Origin: Spirochaetaceae bacterium
GTDB taxonomy: Bacteria; Spirochaetota; Spirochaetia; UBA9216
DNA: 12,102 nt
Assembly: GCA_028527945.1 (NCBI GenBank)
Contig: JAQQAK010000313.1
Coordinates: 1-12,102, forward strand
Direction: 5' to 3'
The notes beneath the pieces are model-generated. The model worked only from the letters and a program-made list of their open reading frames with translations. It did not search any database and had not been told where the DNA came from. Positions 1 through 6,173 of the stretch are shown in pieces (position 1 is the stretch's first letter; each line of letters opens with the position of its first letter). A program made the position numbers and the translations under genes.

Positions 1-879
1 ATAATTGATATCCCAGCTGAAGAAAGAAAAGCCTTAACTGCCGCAATAAGTTTATTTGAATCAAAAGAACCGCTAAAAAAAATAGCAAGAGGCCATTTAA
101 TAGATGCTTATAATAGATATGGAATGGTTTTATATAAAGACTCCTCATATATTGACGCAGAAAAATATTATCAAAAAGCAGCTGAAAGCTATAAAGAAGC
201 AGTAAAATCAGGCCAGATTAAGCCTGAAGCAAAATATGGACTCATTTTTTCAAATCTTGGTGATTTAGCATACAACATCAGCGGAGACTACGACATTGCG
301 CTTGATTACTTCATAGAAGCAGAAAACAACAAATACTCAACTCCAAACTTGAAATACAAGAAAGGATTTCTATATTATAACAAAAAAGATTACAGAGATG
401 CTCTTGATGAATTTACAGATTCAGCTGATGGGTACTCTTCAAACAGAACACTTTTATACGCAACAGCAAACACTTTGTTCAACAGAAACGATTTCTATCT
501 TGCAGAAGGCTATTACACTCACCTACTTGATATGCTAGAAAAAGAATATTCTTCAATAAATTATTTATTAATTGATACAGTCCCGGAACACAAAACTCTT
601 GTTGAAAACCTTATAAAGGTAAAAAATAACCTTGGAACAACAAAATACAGACTCTATCAACGGAACAGAAATTCCGAGAAGAACTCAGAAGCAATGGTTC
701 TGCTGACAGATTCTATAGAACTTTATGACAAGCTTTCTCGTGATCCAAACTCGCTTGAAGCACCAGAAACTGTCAATCTTTCATATCTAAACTCGAAATC
801 AGTATTCTACCCAGTAGATGATTACCAGCTTCAGATATATCAGGATATACCTAAAGATTTAGATAAAAGTGGACTTTAA
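1..879 (+). CDS. TPR-repeat protein, 5'-truncated by window edge
   Basis: The reading frame is open from base 1 to a TAA at 877-879, giving 292 visible residues. The first ATG is at 124, but there is no stop before it and no Shine-Dalgarno sequence near it, so the true start lies left of the window. The visible part is almost wholly helical, with tetratricopeptide-like 34-residue units rich in Tyr, Ala and Leu. Examples are the stretches around bases 124-210 (AEKYYQKAAESYKEA), 230-330 (NLGDLAYNISGDYDIALDYF) and 345-420 (KGFLYYNKKDYRDALDEF). TPR arrays are protein-interaction scaffolds; the partner here is unknown. The last 50 residues leave the TPR pattern and end in a segment rich in Tyr, Asp and Pro. 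No membrane segment is visible, and a signal peptide cannot be judged without the N-terminus. The gene converges on ilvE and their stop codons overlap. The TPR fold is fairly certain; the function is not recognised. Confidence 0.85.
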   Translation: MIDIPAEERKALTAAISLFESKEPLKKIARGHLIDAYNRYGMVLYKDSSYIDAEKYYQKAAESYKEAVKSGQIKPEAKYGLIFSNLGDLAYNISGDYDIALDYFIEAENNKYSTPNLKYKKGFLYYNKKDYRDALDEFTDSADGYSSNRTLLYATANTLFNRNDFYLAEGYYTHLLDMLEKEYSSINYLLIDTVPEHKTLVENLIKVKNNLGTTKYRLYQRNRNSEKNSEAMVLLTDSIELYDKLSRDPNSLEAPETVNLSYLNSKSVFYPVDDYQLQIYQDIPKDLDKSGL

Positions 880-1967
880 ACAGCGACCATCCACCCTTTA
901 GTATCTTCAACTGCGCCATACTGAATACTTTTAAGCATTTTTTGGAGTTCTGCTGTAAGTTCACCCTGAACACCATTGTTAAAAACAGCAGTCTTACCAT
1001 TGTAAGTTAGTGATTCAATATAAGAAACACCAGCTGCAGTTCCTGTAACAAAACATTCATCAGCCTTTTCCATAACTTCAGAAATTTCAATCTTTCTTTC
1101 TTCAACAGTAACGGAAATATCCTTAGCAAGCTCAATAACACTTTTTCTGTTTATACCCGGAAGTATAGTATCTCCTAAAGAAGGTGTTACAAGAGTTCCA
1201 TCTTTAAGTTTAAAGAAGATATTACAAGATGAACCTTCTTCTACATACTTCTGCTCCACAGAATCAAGAAAAACAGCCTCCATAAAACCATTAAGAGCGG
1301 CTTCTTTCTTAGCAAGAATAGGCACAACATAATTAGCGTCACACTTAATCCAGCCAGTTCCGCCTGGTGTTGCCCTAAATTTTTCTGTGACAACAGCTTT
1401 AGAACTTCCAGGATCAAAATAACTGCCTACTGGAGTTGCAATAAAAACAATCCATGGTGAAGATGAAACACTTAAACCTATTGCCGGCTCTGAATAGCTA
1501 AACGGTCTAATATAAATGGAATGTCCGGAAACATAGTTGTCAGCCTCCCATGCAGGATCATATTTCGGAAAAAAGCCGCAATCTCTGTTTTTTCGAACAA
1601 TATTAATAGATGCTTCAAGAAATTTATCTTCAGGAAATCCCGGCATCATAAGGCCTTCCATAGATCTTTTCATTCTTGAAGCATTTTCATCCGGCCTGAA
1701 GATCTTAAGCGAACCATCCTTTTGTGGATAAGCTTTCATCCCTTCAAAGCATCCCATACCATACTGAGTTGTATAATTGACAAGAGGCAGCTCCGGAAAA
1801 GAGTTCCTCTTTTGAAGAAGCTCAGAAAGCTCTTTCTCTGCCATCAAAGCTTCCTCTTCAGGACTTTTATGAGGTTTCTCAGTATATTCGTCTTTCCATT
1901 CTTTGTTTTCAGTATATTTAGATGTATACACCCATGGATATGTCTCTAAACTAAATCCTTTTCCCAT
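876..1967 (-). CDS. ilvE: Branched-chain amino-acid aminotransferase (class IV PLP enzyme)
   Basis: This enzyme catalyses PLP-dependent transfer of the amino group between Leu, Ile or Val and 2-oxoglutarate, the last step of synthesis or first step of breakdown. It acts in the cytosol. With the start at 1967 it has 363 residues, like the longer eukaryote-type (type II) BCATs. Visible motifs include YGMGCFEGMKAY near residues 69-80, YIRPF near 152, the Schiff-base lysine K208 in GWIKCDANYV, the EEGSSCNIFF block with cofactor-binding Glu near 243, LPGINRKSV, and the phosphate-binding GTAAGVSYIESL near 309. The frame extends to an ATG at 2030, but the ATG at 1967 has GGGAG six bases upstream (1974-1978). 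A TATAAT at 2033-2038 would also start transcription inside the longer form. I therefore take 1967; the 21 extra residues have no visible family match. The family call is very secure. Substrate preference for branched-chain over other hydrophobic amino acids is inferred from family. Confidence 0.93.
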   Translation of the reverse strand: MGKGFSLETYPWVYTSKYTENKEWKDEYTEKPHKSPEEEALMAEKELSELLQKRNSFPELPLVNYTTQYGMGCFEGMKAYPQKDGSLKIFRPDENASRMKRSMEGLMMPGFPEDKFLEASINIVRKNRDCGFFPKYDPAWEADNYVSGHSIYIRPFSYSEPAIGLSVSSSPWIVFIATPVGSYFDPGSSKAVVTEKFRATPGGTGWIKCDANYVVPILAKKEAALNGFMEAVFLDSVEQKYVEEGSSCNIFFKLKDGTLVTPSLGDTILPGINRKSVIELAKDISVTVEERKIEISEVMEKADECFVTGTAAGVSYIESLTYNGKTAVFNNGVQGELTAELQKMLKSIQYGAVEDTKGWMVAV

Positions 1968-2032
1968 TGTAATCTCCCAAGAGTAGTTAATTGCTCCATG
2001 ATAGTCAAAGGCATTGTACTGATCAAGCATGA

Positions 2033-2063
2033 ATTATATTTTAATTCAGTATTTTTAAATCAA
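2033..2063 (-). promoter_or_regulatory. Candidate promoter of ilvE
   Basis: On the minus strand a perfect TATAAT lies at 2038-2033, with TTGATT at 2063-2058 upstream. The 19-nt spacer is longer than the ideal 17, so the -35 assignment is weak and the -10 strong. Transcription would begin near 2026, leaving a leader of about 60 nt before the ATG at 1967. Confidence 0.45.
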
Positions 2064-2097
2064 TATAAAACCAGTCACTTATAACTGTGTATAACAA

Positions 2098-2107
2098 GTT
2101 CCGGAAC
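2098..2107. promoter_or_regulatory. Perfect palindrome GTTCCGGAAC between ilvE and ssb
   Basis: This is a perfect 10-bp palindrome in the 163-bp divergent intergenic region, in otherwise AT-rich sequence. It lies just after a TATAAC (2090-2095) that could be the -10 of ssb, so it would sit over the ssb transcription start. That placement fits a repressor operator. It is not the GAAC-N4-GTTC orientation of Gram-positive LexA boxes. No -35 for ssb is convincing. The operator role is inference only. Confidence 0.3.
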
Positions 2108-2130
2108 AAAAATATTTAAGAGGTAATTGT

Positions 2131-2523
2131 ATGAATTCTGTAAATTCACTAATTATTGAAGGGAATTTGGTTCGGGATCCGGTTCTTACAGAAACACCAA
2201 AAGGTACAAAAGTTTGTAATTTTACTGTTGCGTCAAATCATTATTATAAGCATGACGATGAATACCAACAAGAAGTAACTTTTCTGGATGTTGAAGCCTG
2301 GACAAAACTTGCAGACTACAGCGGAAATAATTTTACAAAAGGTAAAGGTGTTCGTGTTGTAGGCCGTCTTAAACAGGATAGATGGGAAGATGGCGACGGA
2401 AAAACTCATTCAAGACTTAAACTTGTAGCAGAATATATTGAAAAGAGACCAACATTTAGCAAAGAACCGTTCCAGCCAGAAAACAACTCTTCCAGAACAA
2501 GCCAAGCCCAATCAATTATATAA
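2131..2523 (+). CDS. ssb: Standalone single-stranded DNA-binding protein, no acidic tip
   Basis: This 130-residue OB-fold protein binds ssDNA during replication, recombination and repair. The SSB signature is clear over residues 1-108: N-terminal NSLIIEGNLVRDPVLTETPKGTKVCNF, VTFLDVEAWTKLAD near 49-62, and KGKGVRVVGRLKQDRWED followed by a final strand ending in VAEYIEKR. The start has AGAGG seven bases upstream (2119-2123). The protein is shorter than the common 160-180 residues, and the last 20 residues are Ser/Asn/Gln-rich, ending in SQAQSII. The usual acidic DDIPF-like tip, which recruits partner proteins, is absent. No frameshift restores it in the bases after the stop. The gene is alone, without the rpsF and rpsR neighbours that flank the main ssb in many bacteria, so it may be a second, accessory copy. 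The SSB family is secure; the accessory role is inferred. Confidence 0.92.
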   Translation: MNSVNSLIIEGNLVRDPVLTETPKGTKVCNFTVASNHYYKHDDEYQQEVTFLDVEAWTKLADYSGNNFTKGKGVRVVGRLKQDRWEDGDGKTHSRLKLVAEYIEKRPTFSKEPFQPENNSSRTSQAQSII

Positions 2524-2540
2524 TATTGATAAATCACTAA

Positions 2541-2581
2541 GCCTCTTGCAAAACAACCATAAGTTTAGCAAGAGGTTTTTT
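2541..2581 (+). terminator. Rho-independent terminator after ssb
   Basis: CCTCTTGC (2542-2549) pairs with GCAAGAGG (2568-2575). After one A-A mismatch the stem continues with AAAC (2551-2554) against GTTT (2563-2566), leaving an eight-base loop. Six T residues (2576-2581) follow. It begins 18 bases after the ssb stop and closes ssb as a single-gene unit. Confidence 0.9.
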
Positions 2582-2620
2582 AATTTAAATTATTTTTAAA
2601 GATATAATTACTATTACTCT

Positions 2621-2649
2621 TTGTGTAAATATAAAAAATACTATATACT
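2621..2649 (+). promoter_or_regulatory. Candidate promoter of the disulfide reductase gene
   Basis: TTGTGT (2621-2626) is separated by 17 nt from TATACT (2644-2649), a five-of-six match to the -10 consensus. Transcription would start near 2656, only about 14 nt before the ATG, leaving just room for the GGAG at 2660-2663. A second TATAAT lies at 2603-2608 without a good -35. Because the ssb terminator lies upstream, a separate promoter is needed here. Confidence 0.4.
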
Positions 2650-2669
2650 AATTATTACTGGAGATTAGT

Positions 2670-4013
2670 ATGAAATATGTTGTTATCGGTGGAGATGCCG
2701 CCGGAATGAGTGCGGCTTCAAGATTAAAAAGAGTAAAACCTGAAGAAGAAGTTATAGTTTTTGAGAAAACAGAAGATGTATCCTACAGCGCGTGCGGAAT
2801 GCCCTATAACATTGCTGATGAAAAAAATCCTATGCAAAAACTTGTTGTCAGAAACGCTGAAACATTCAGAACCAAGCAAAATATAGATCTTAGAACCGGG
2901 CACAAAGCAACAGGCATTGATAAAAATAAAAAAATAGTTTTTGGTGAAAAAAGTGACGGCTCTACTTTTAAAGAGCAATACGACAAACTGCTGATAGCAA
3001 CAGGTGCCAGTGCCATAATTCCGGAAATCCACGGAATTAATAATGAAGCAGTTTTTGTTCTAAAAACACTAAATGATGGAAAAAAGATCAAAAACTTTAT
3101 TGAAAATAAAAAACCTCAGACTGCGTTAATTATTGGAATGGGCTACATCGCCCTTGAAATGGCAGAAGCCCTTTCCACCCGAGGAATAAAAGTAACAATG
3201 ATAAAAAAAAGGCAGCAGCTTCTTCCATGGATGTTACCAGAACTTTCAAATATAGTTGGCAAAGAACTTGCTGATAATAAAATTGAGTTTTTTCCAGGAC
3301 AACCTCTAAAAGCAATAACAAAAGAAGAATCTTCCCTGATTATAAAAACAGACAAAGATAACTTTAAAGCTGATATGGTTCTTATTGCAATTGGAGTAAA
3401 ACCTTCATCAGAGCTGGCAGATAGTTGTGGGATAAAACTTGGGAAGAATGAAGCGATCTCTATTGATAGCAATATGAAAACCTCAGTAGCGGATATATTT
3501 GCAGCAGGAGATTGCGCTGACTGTATGAATATAGTCAGCGGTCAAAAAACATGGACACCTCTTGCTCTTACCGCAAACAGAGGAGGTCGTATTGCCGCAG
3601 ATAATATGCTTGAGGAAAAATCATCTTTTCCTGGCATTACAAACACAAGCGTTTTCAAAGCCTTTAACCTGGAAATTGCCAAAACTGGTTTAACATTGGA
3701 TGAAGCAGAAAGAGCCGGTTTTACTCCGGTTTACAAAGTTATCGAATCAAAATCTAAGGCGCATGTTTATAAGGATGCGGCGCCAATACATCTTTCATTC
3801 ATAGCTGATAAAAAAACAGGTAGAATTCTTGGAAGCCAGATAGTAGGAACAGAAGGGGCTGCCAGACGGATAAATTCAGCAGCAGTAGCACTGAAAGCCG
3901 AAATGACTCTTGAAGATTTTTATAACTGTGATCTAGCCTACGCGCCGCCATTTAGCCCTGTATGGGATCCTCTATTAACTGCGGCTTCTATTTTAATGAA
4001 ACAGATAGATTAA
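2670..4013 (+). CDS. CoA-disulfide reductase / NADH oxidase family flavoprotein
   Basis: This 447-residue FAD- and NAD(P)H-dependent oxidoreductase belongs to the single-cysteine branch of the pyridine-nucleotide disulfide reductases. Members reduce CoA disulfide or polysulfide, or reduce O2 to water or peroxide, in the cytosol. Visible features are the N-terminal FAD-binding IGGDAAGMSAASRL, the redox Cys42 in SYSACGMPY, ATGA near 110-113, the nucleotide-binding GMGYIALEMAEA (156-167), and the second FAD motif FAAGDCAD (277-284). The C-terminal dimerisation domain includes YAPPFSPVWDP, whose Tyr424 and the earlier Tyr367 probably match the CoA-reductase tyrosines. There is no rhodanese domain. 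The start has GGAG six bases upstream. The gene follows a terminator and converges on the signalling gene with overlapping stops, so it is probably monocistronic. The family is certain. The choice between CoA-disulfide reductase, NADH oxidase and polysulfide reductase cannot be settled from sequence alone, but the SxxCGxPY motif and both tyrosines favour CoA-disulfide reductase. Confidence 0.9.
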   Translation: MKYVVIGGDAAGMSAASRLKRVKPEEEVIVFEKTEDVSYSACGMPYNIADEKNPMQKLVVRNAETFRTKQNIDLRTGHKATGIDKNKKIVFGEKSDGSTFKEQYDKLLIATGASAIIPEIHGINNEAVFVLKTLNDGKKIKNFIENKKPQTALIIGMGYIALEMAEALSTRGIKVTMIKKRQQLLPWMLPELSNIVGKELADNKIEFFPGQPLKAITKEESSLIIKTDKDNFKADMVLIAIGVKPSSELADSCGIKLGKNEAISIDSNMKTSVADIFAAGDCADCMNIVSGQKTWTPLALTANRGGRIAADNMLEEKSSFPGITNTSVFKAFNLEIAKTGLTLDEAERAGFTPVYKVIESKSKAHVYKDAAPIHLSFIADKKTGRILGSQIVGTEGAARRINSAAVALKAEMTLEDFYNCDLAYAPPFSPVWDPLLTAASILMKQID

Positions 4014-5524
4014 GACCTTTCTTCTTCATCTACATTGAAGAACAAGGTCAAGGAATCTTCATTCATAAAAATTTCGGCCTTTAGGATTTCAGAAAGAGTT
4101 CTAAACAGTAAGGTTAAATCTGATGAATTTTCTAAACCATCATAAGCTTGAAAAATCTCAGACGAGGTCTTTATCTTTAACTGAGCAAGCCCCTCATTAA
4201 CCAGAAATGTTATAGAAACAGGAACCGAATCAGTCTTAATTTTATACTGAATACTTAGAAATATTGAAAGAAGCTCATTAACCATCAAAGACAAAGTGAT
4301 TGCAGGATCTTCCGCAAGATAAATAGGATCACAATGAAGAGATATTTTCTGAACAAGTGGGTTATCAGCATATGAAGAAATAATATGCTTTATGATGTCT
4401 TCAAGATATGACTCCATTCTAACTTTAAGTTCACCATCAATTGTAACAAGATTCTTATATACCAGCGATAATGTATAAAGCTGTACCTGTATAGCCGTTA
4501 AAGAAGCTGATTCTTCAGGTGTGGTTGCCAAATTCTGCTTTAACGATACAAGGCTACTCAATATTTGAAGCTTGTTATTTATAAGATGCATTACGGCCTG
4601 ATGTGATAAGGCTCCTTCAGTATCAAAAATACTTCTTTCACTACTGATTCCACCAAGCTTCTTTTTAATTTTATCTTCTCTTATTATTCCAGCAGTTCCT
4701 AATCCGGAATTTTCAGGCTCCTGAAAGCCGCTGTATCCCACAGAAGACAACTCTCCATATGCTATAAGTGAAACATCAACAGAACCTCCGACAGAAGCCT
4801 TCCGTCTTAAACGCATTTGTAAGCCACGGGTCATTCTGCCACCAGTACGCCGTTCATCAAAAAGCTTTGGGGCTCGATCCATTCCTGTAACCTTACCTCT
4901 AAGTTCCAGCAGAACCTCAGTCCTCGAAACTCTTTTAACATCCTCTTCAAAAAGAAGCACAGAAAAATGTTTTCCAATAAGATCAATAGGTTCCCAGCCA
5001 AGATCTCTTACCGCGTTATTTATAAAAGTAAATTTACCTTCGGTATCAAGCACATAAACAATATCAGGCAAGGCCTGTACAAGATTCATATATTGCTGCT
5101 CAGTCGAAACAACAAAACTTGTCTGACGAGCTCTCATTTTATGATTAGATAAAAGCTTACTAATCATTCCTGGAATAAATTTGATATGGTACATATCCTC
5201 ACGTCGAACAATAAACGAATTAATCTCATCAGCCATAATGGATTCAAGTTTATCTTCATCACCAGGATTCACAAGAAGAATAAATGGGAAAGGCCAAAGA
5301 ACAAGCCAGTCAACAAGACTTCCACCTTTAAAATTTACATCTGTGAGAATAAAATCTATCGAATTGTCCTTTGTTATTTCATCTAAATCCAAAAGAGATT
5401 CTGGAATAAAAATTGTAGCCTTCGGCATGGCTGTTGAAAGAAAGGATTCGATAGCGTTCTGTTCTTCAAGAGAAGAAACAGCAAGTACCAAGGTCATTTC
5501 AATATCAATAAGAGAGCTTTCCAT
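4010..5524 (-). CDS. Receiver-like/PAS/HisKA_2-like protein with degraded kinase sites
   Basis: This 504-residue predicted cytosolic signalling protein has no membrane segments. Residues 10-125 fold like a response-regulator receiver: the acceptor-like Asp62 in FILTDVNF is present, but the paired acidic residues of the first strand are replaced (LVLAVSS). Residues 143-265 are a PAS domain (LPDIVYVLDTEGKFTFINN) with an Arg-rich insertion. Residues 305-362 match the HisKA_2 dimerisation helix: HLINNKLQILSSLVSL against the usual HRVKNNLQ, retaining His313. The ATPase region keeps NEL (416-418), but the following Asn is Ile421, and no DxGxG-type G-box is visible before the C-terminus. Loss of these suggests a pseudokinase or scaffold. 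The frame extends to a TTG at 5572. I chose the ATG at 5524, though its ribosome site (AAGAT) is weak, and an ATG at 5497 is possible. Domain calls are fairly firm; catalytic inactivity is inferred. Confidence 0.75.
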   Translation of the reverse strand: MESSLIDIEMTLVLAVSSLEEQNAIESFLSTAMPKATIFIPESLLDLDEITKDNSIDFILTDVNFKGGSLVDWLVLWPFPFILLVNPGDEDKLESIMADEINSFIVRREDMYHIKFIPGMISKLLSNHKMRARQTSFVVSTEQQYMNLVQALPDIVYVLDTEGKFTFINNAVRDLGWEPIDLIGKHFSVLLFEEDVKRVSRTEVLLELRGKVTGMDRAPKLFDERRTGGRMTRGLQMRLRRKASVGGSVDVSLIAYGELSSVGYSGFQEPENSGLGTAGIIREDKIKKKLGGISSERSIFDTEGALSHQAVMHLINNKLQILSSLVSLKQNLATTPEESASLTAIQVQLYTLSLVYKNLVTIDGELKVRMESYLEDIIKHIISSYADNPLVQKISLHCDPIYLAEDPAITLSLMVNELLSIFLSIQYKIKTDSVPVSITFLVNEGLAQLKIKTSSEIFQAYDGLENSSDLTLLFRTLSEILKAEIFMNEDSLTLFFNVDEEERS

Positions 5525-5614
5525 TAGTTTAATTATCTTAAAAGTTAACCAATTACACAAGTAAATTTTCAATAAAGTTTCTTTTTTTCCAGTCTATTCA
5601 AAACATAAAGAGAC

Positions 5615-5649
5615 TTGCTTCAAGTAAAATTAGAAAGTATTATTTTACT
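5615..5649 (+). promoter_or_regulatory. Candidate ferredoxin promoter with overlapping inverted repeat
   Basis: TTGCTT (5615-5620), a 17-nt spacer and TATTAT (5638-5643) form a plausible promoter, predicting a start near 5650 and a leader of about 49 nt. An 8-bp perfect inverted repeat, AGTAAAAT (5623-5630) and ATTTTACT (5642-5649), with an 11-nt centre, spans the spacer and -10. A smaller one, ACTTG-CTT-CAAGT (5613-5625), covers the -35. Downstream are AGAGA-C-TCTCT (5660-5670) and a tandem AACTACG duplication (5678-5691). The arrangement fits a repressor-controlled promoter between the divergent signalling gene and the ferredoxin. The regulator is unknown. Confidence 0.4.
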
Positions 5650-5698
5650 GCGCTAAGAAAGAGACTCTCTCTTAAAAAACTACGAACTACGAGGTGAA

Positions 5699-5884
5699 AT
5701 GAAAATCGAAGTTGATAAAAATAATTGCATTGGATGTGGACTTTGCGAAGAAAATCATCCTAATTTTTTTAAAAAAGAAAATTATACAGTGAGACTAAAA
5801 CAAACCGAAATACCGGAAGGGCTTGAAAACGAATTCAAGCAGACTGCAGAAGATTGTCCGGTAAAGGCTATTTCCATCTTCTAA
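5699..5884 (+). CDS. Small [4Fe-4S] ferredoxin
   Basis: This 61-residue soluble electron carrier has Cys10, Cys13 and Cys16 in CIGCGLC, with Cys53 followed by Pro near the end (DCPVKAISIF). These are the four ligands of a single cubane cluster. The second cluster motif of 2[4Fe-4S] clostridial ferredoxins is absent, and the length matches the single-cluster ferredoxins of the Desulfovibrio and Thermotoga type. In anaerobes such proteins shuttle low-potential electrons for pyruvate:ferredoxin oxidoreductase, hydrogenases and related enzymes. The middle of the protein (17-50) is rich in Lys and Glu. GAGGTG (5691-5696) precedes the ATG closely and supports the start. The last 17 bases overlap the end of the convergent membrane-protein gene. 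No terminator is visible downstream. Family and length agree well. Confidence 0.93.
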   Translation: MKIEVDKNNCIGCGLCEENHPNFFKKENYTVRLKQTEIPEGLENEFKQTAEDCPVKAISIF

Positions 5885-6173
5885 CAGTTCTGCCAAGCAT
5901 GATACTGAAAGCTATTATAAAAAAGCAATAAGGCAGATTTTCAAGAAGCGTATCAAGCTTGAGATAACCAGGAATTATAATAACATTATCTCGTACAATT
6001 CCAAAAATAGCAAAAGTATCATACATTATCTGACCATACCGAAATATTGTTCCAACAACAATGAACATCCAGGCAGCATCTCTAGTTTTTGACCATAAAA
6101 GAATTGCAAGAAATGCGGCAACGGCACCAAAAACGAGGCGGCTTATAATAAAAATCAAACTCTCCATTGCCAT
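5868..6173 (-). CDS. Small membrane protein of unknown function
   Basis: The 101-residue product has three hydrophobic stretches: about residues 5-27, 34-58 and 80-96. Positive residues (KTR near 29-31; RTVRRWK at the C-terminus) sit between or after them, so it is almost certainly an inner-membrane protein. I do not recognise a family. Two TTG codons at 6179 and 6176 would lengthen the frame, but AAGGAG lies eight bases before the ATG at 6173, which decides the start. That ATG shares its A with the TGA stop of the preceding gene (TGATG), a classic stop-restart arrangement. Its synthesis is therefore probably coupled to the aminotransferase-like protein, and the two may work together. It is the last gene of the minus-strand cluster, and its end overlaps the ferredoxin end by 17 bases. 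A role as membrane anchor for its partner is possible but unsupported by any motif. Confidence 0.78.
   Translation of the reverse strand: MAMESLIFIISRLVFGAVAAFLAILLWSKTRDAAWMFIVVGTIFRYGQIMYDTFAIFGIVRDNVIIIPGYLKLDTLLENLPYCFFIIAFSIMLGRTVRRWK

Noticed and set aside
1968..2030. N-terminal extension of the aminotransferase to the ATG at 2030
   Set aside because: No ribosome site before 2030, a likely -10 element 3 bases upstream of it, and an ideal Shine-Dalgarno at the internal ATG.
2098..2107. LexA (SOS) box upstream of ssb
   Set aside because: The palindrome is GTTC-N2-GAAC, the reverse arrangement and spacing of GAAC-N4-GTTC boxes.
2524..2669. Frameshifted acidic tail of SSB after the stop
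   Set aside because: No frame after 2523 encodes an acidic hydrophobic end, and a terminator hairpin begins 18 bases later.
5181..5564. A 127-codon + strand frame opposite the signalling gene
   Set aside because: Antisense shadow of a recognisable PAS/receiver-like protein; composition is Ser/Ile/Lys-rich with no motif.
5525..5572. Upstream TTG start (5572) for the signalling protein
   Set aside because: It is a weak TTG start without a clear ribosome site, and the added residues fall outside the receiver-like fold. An ATG follows at 5524.
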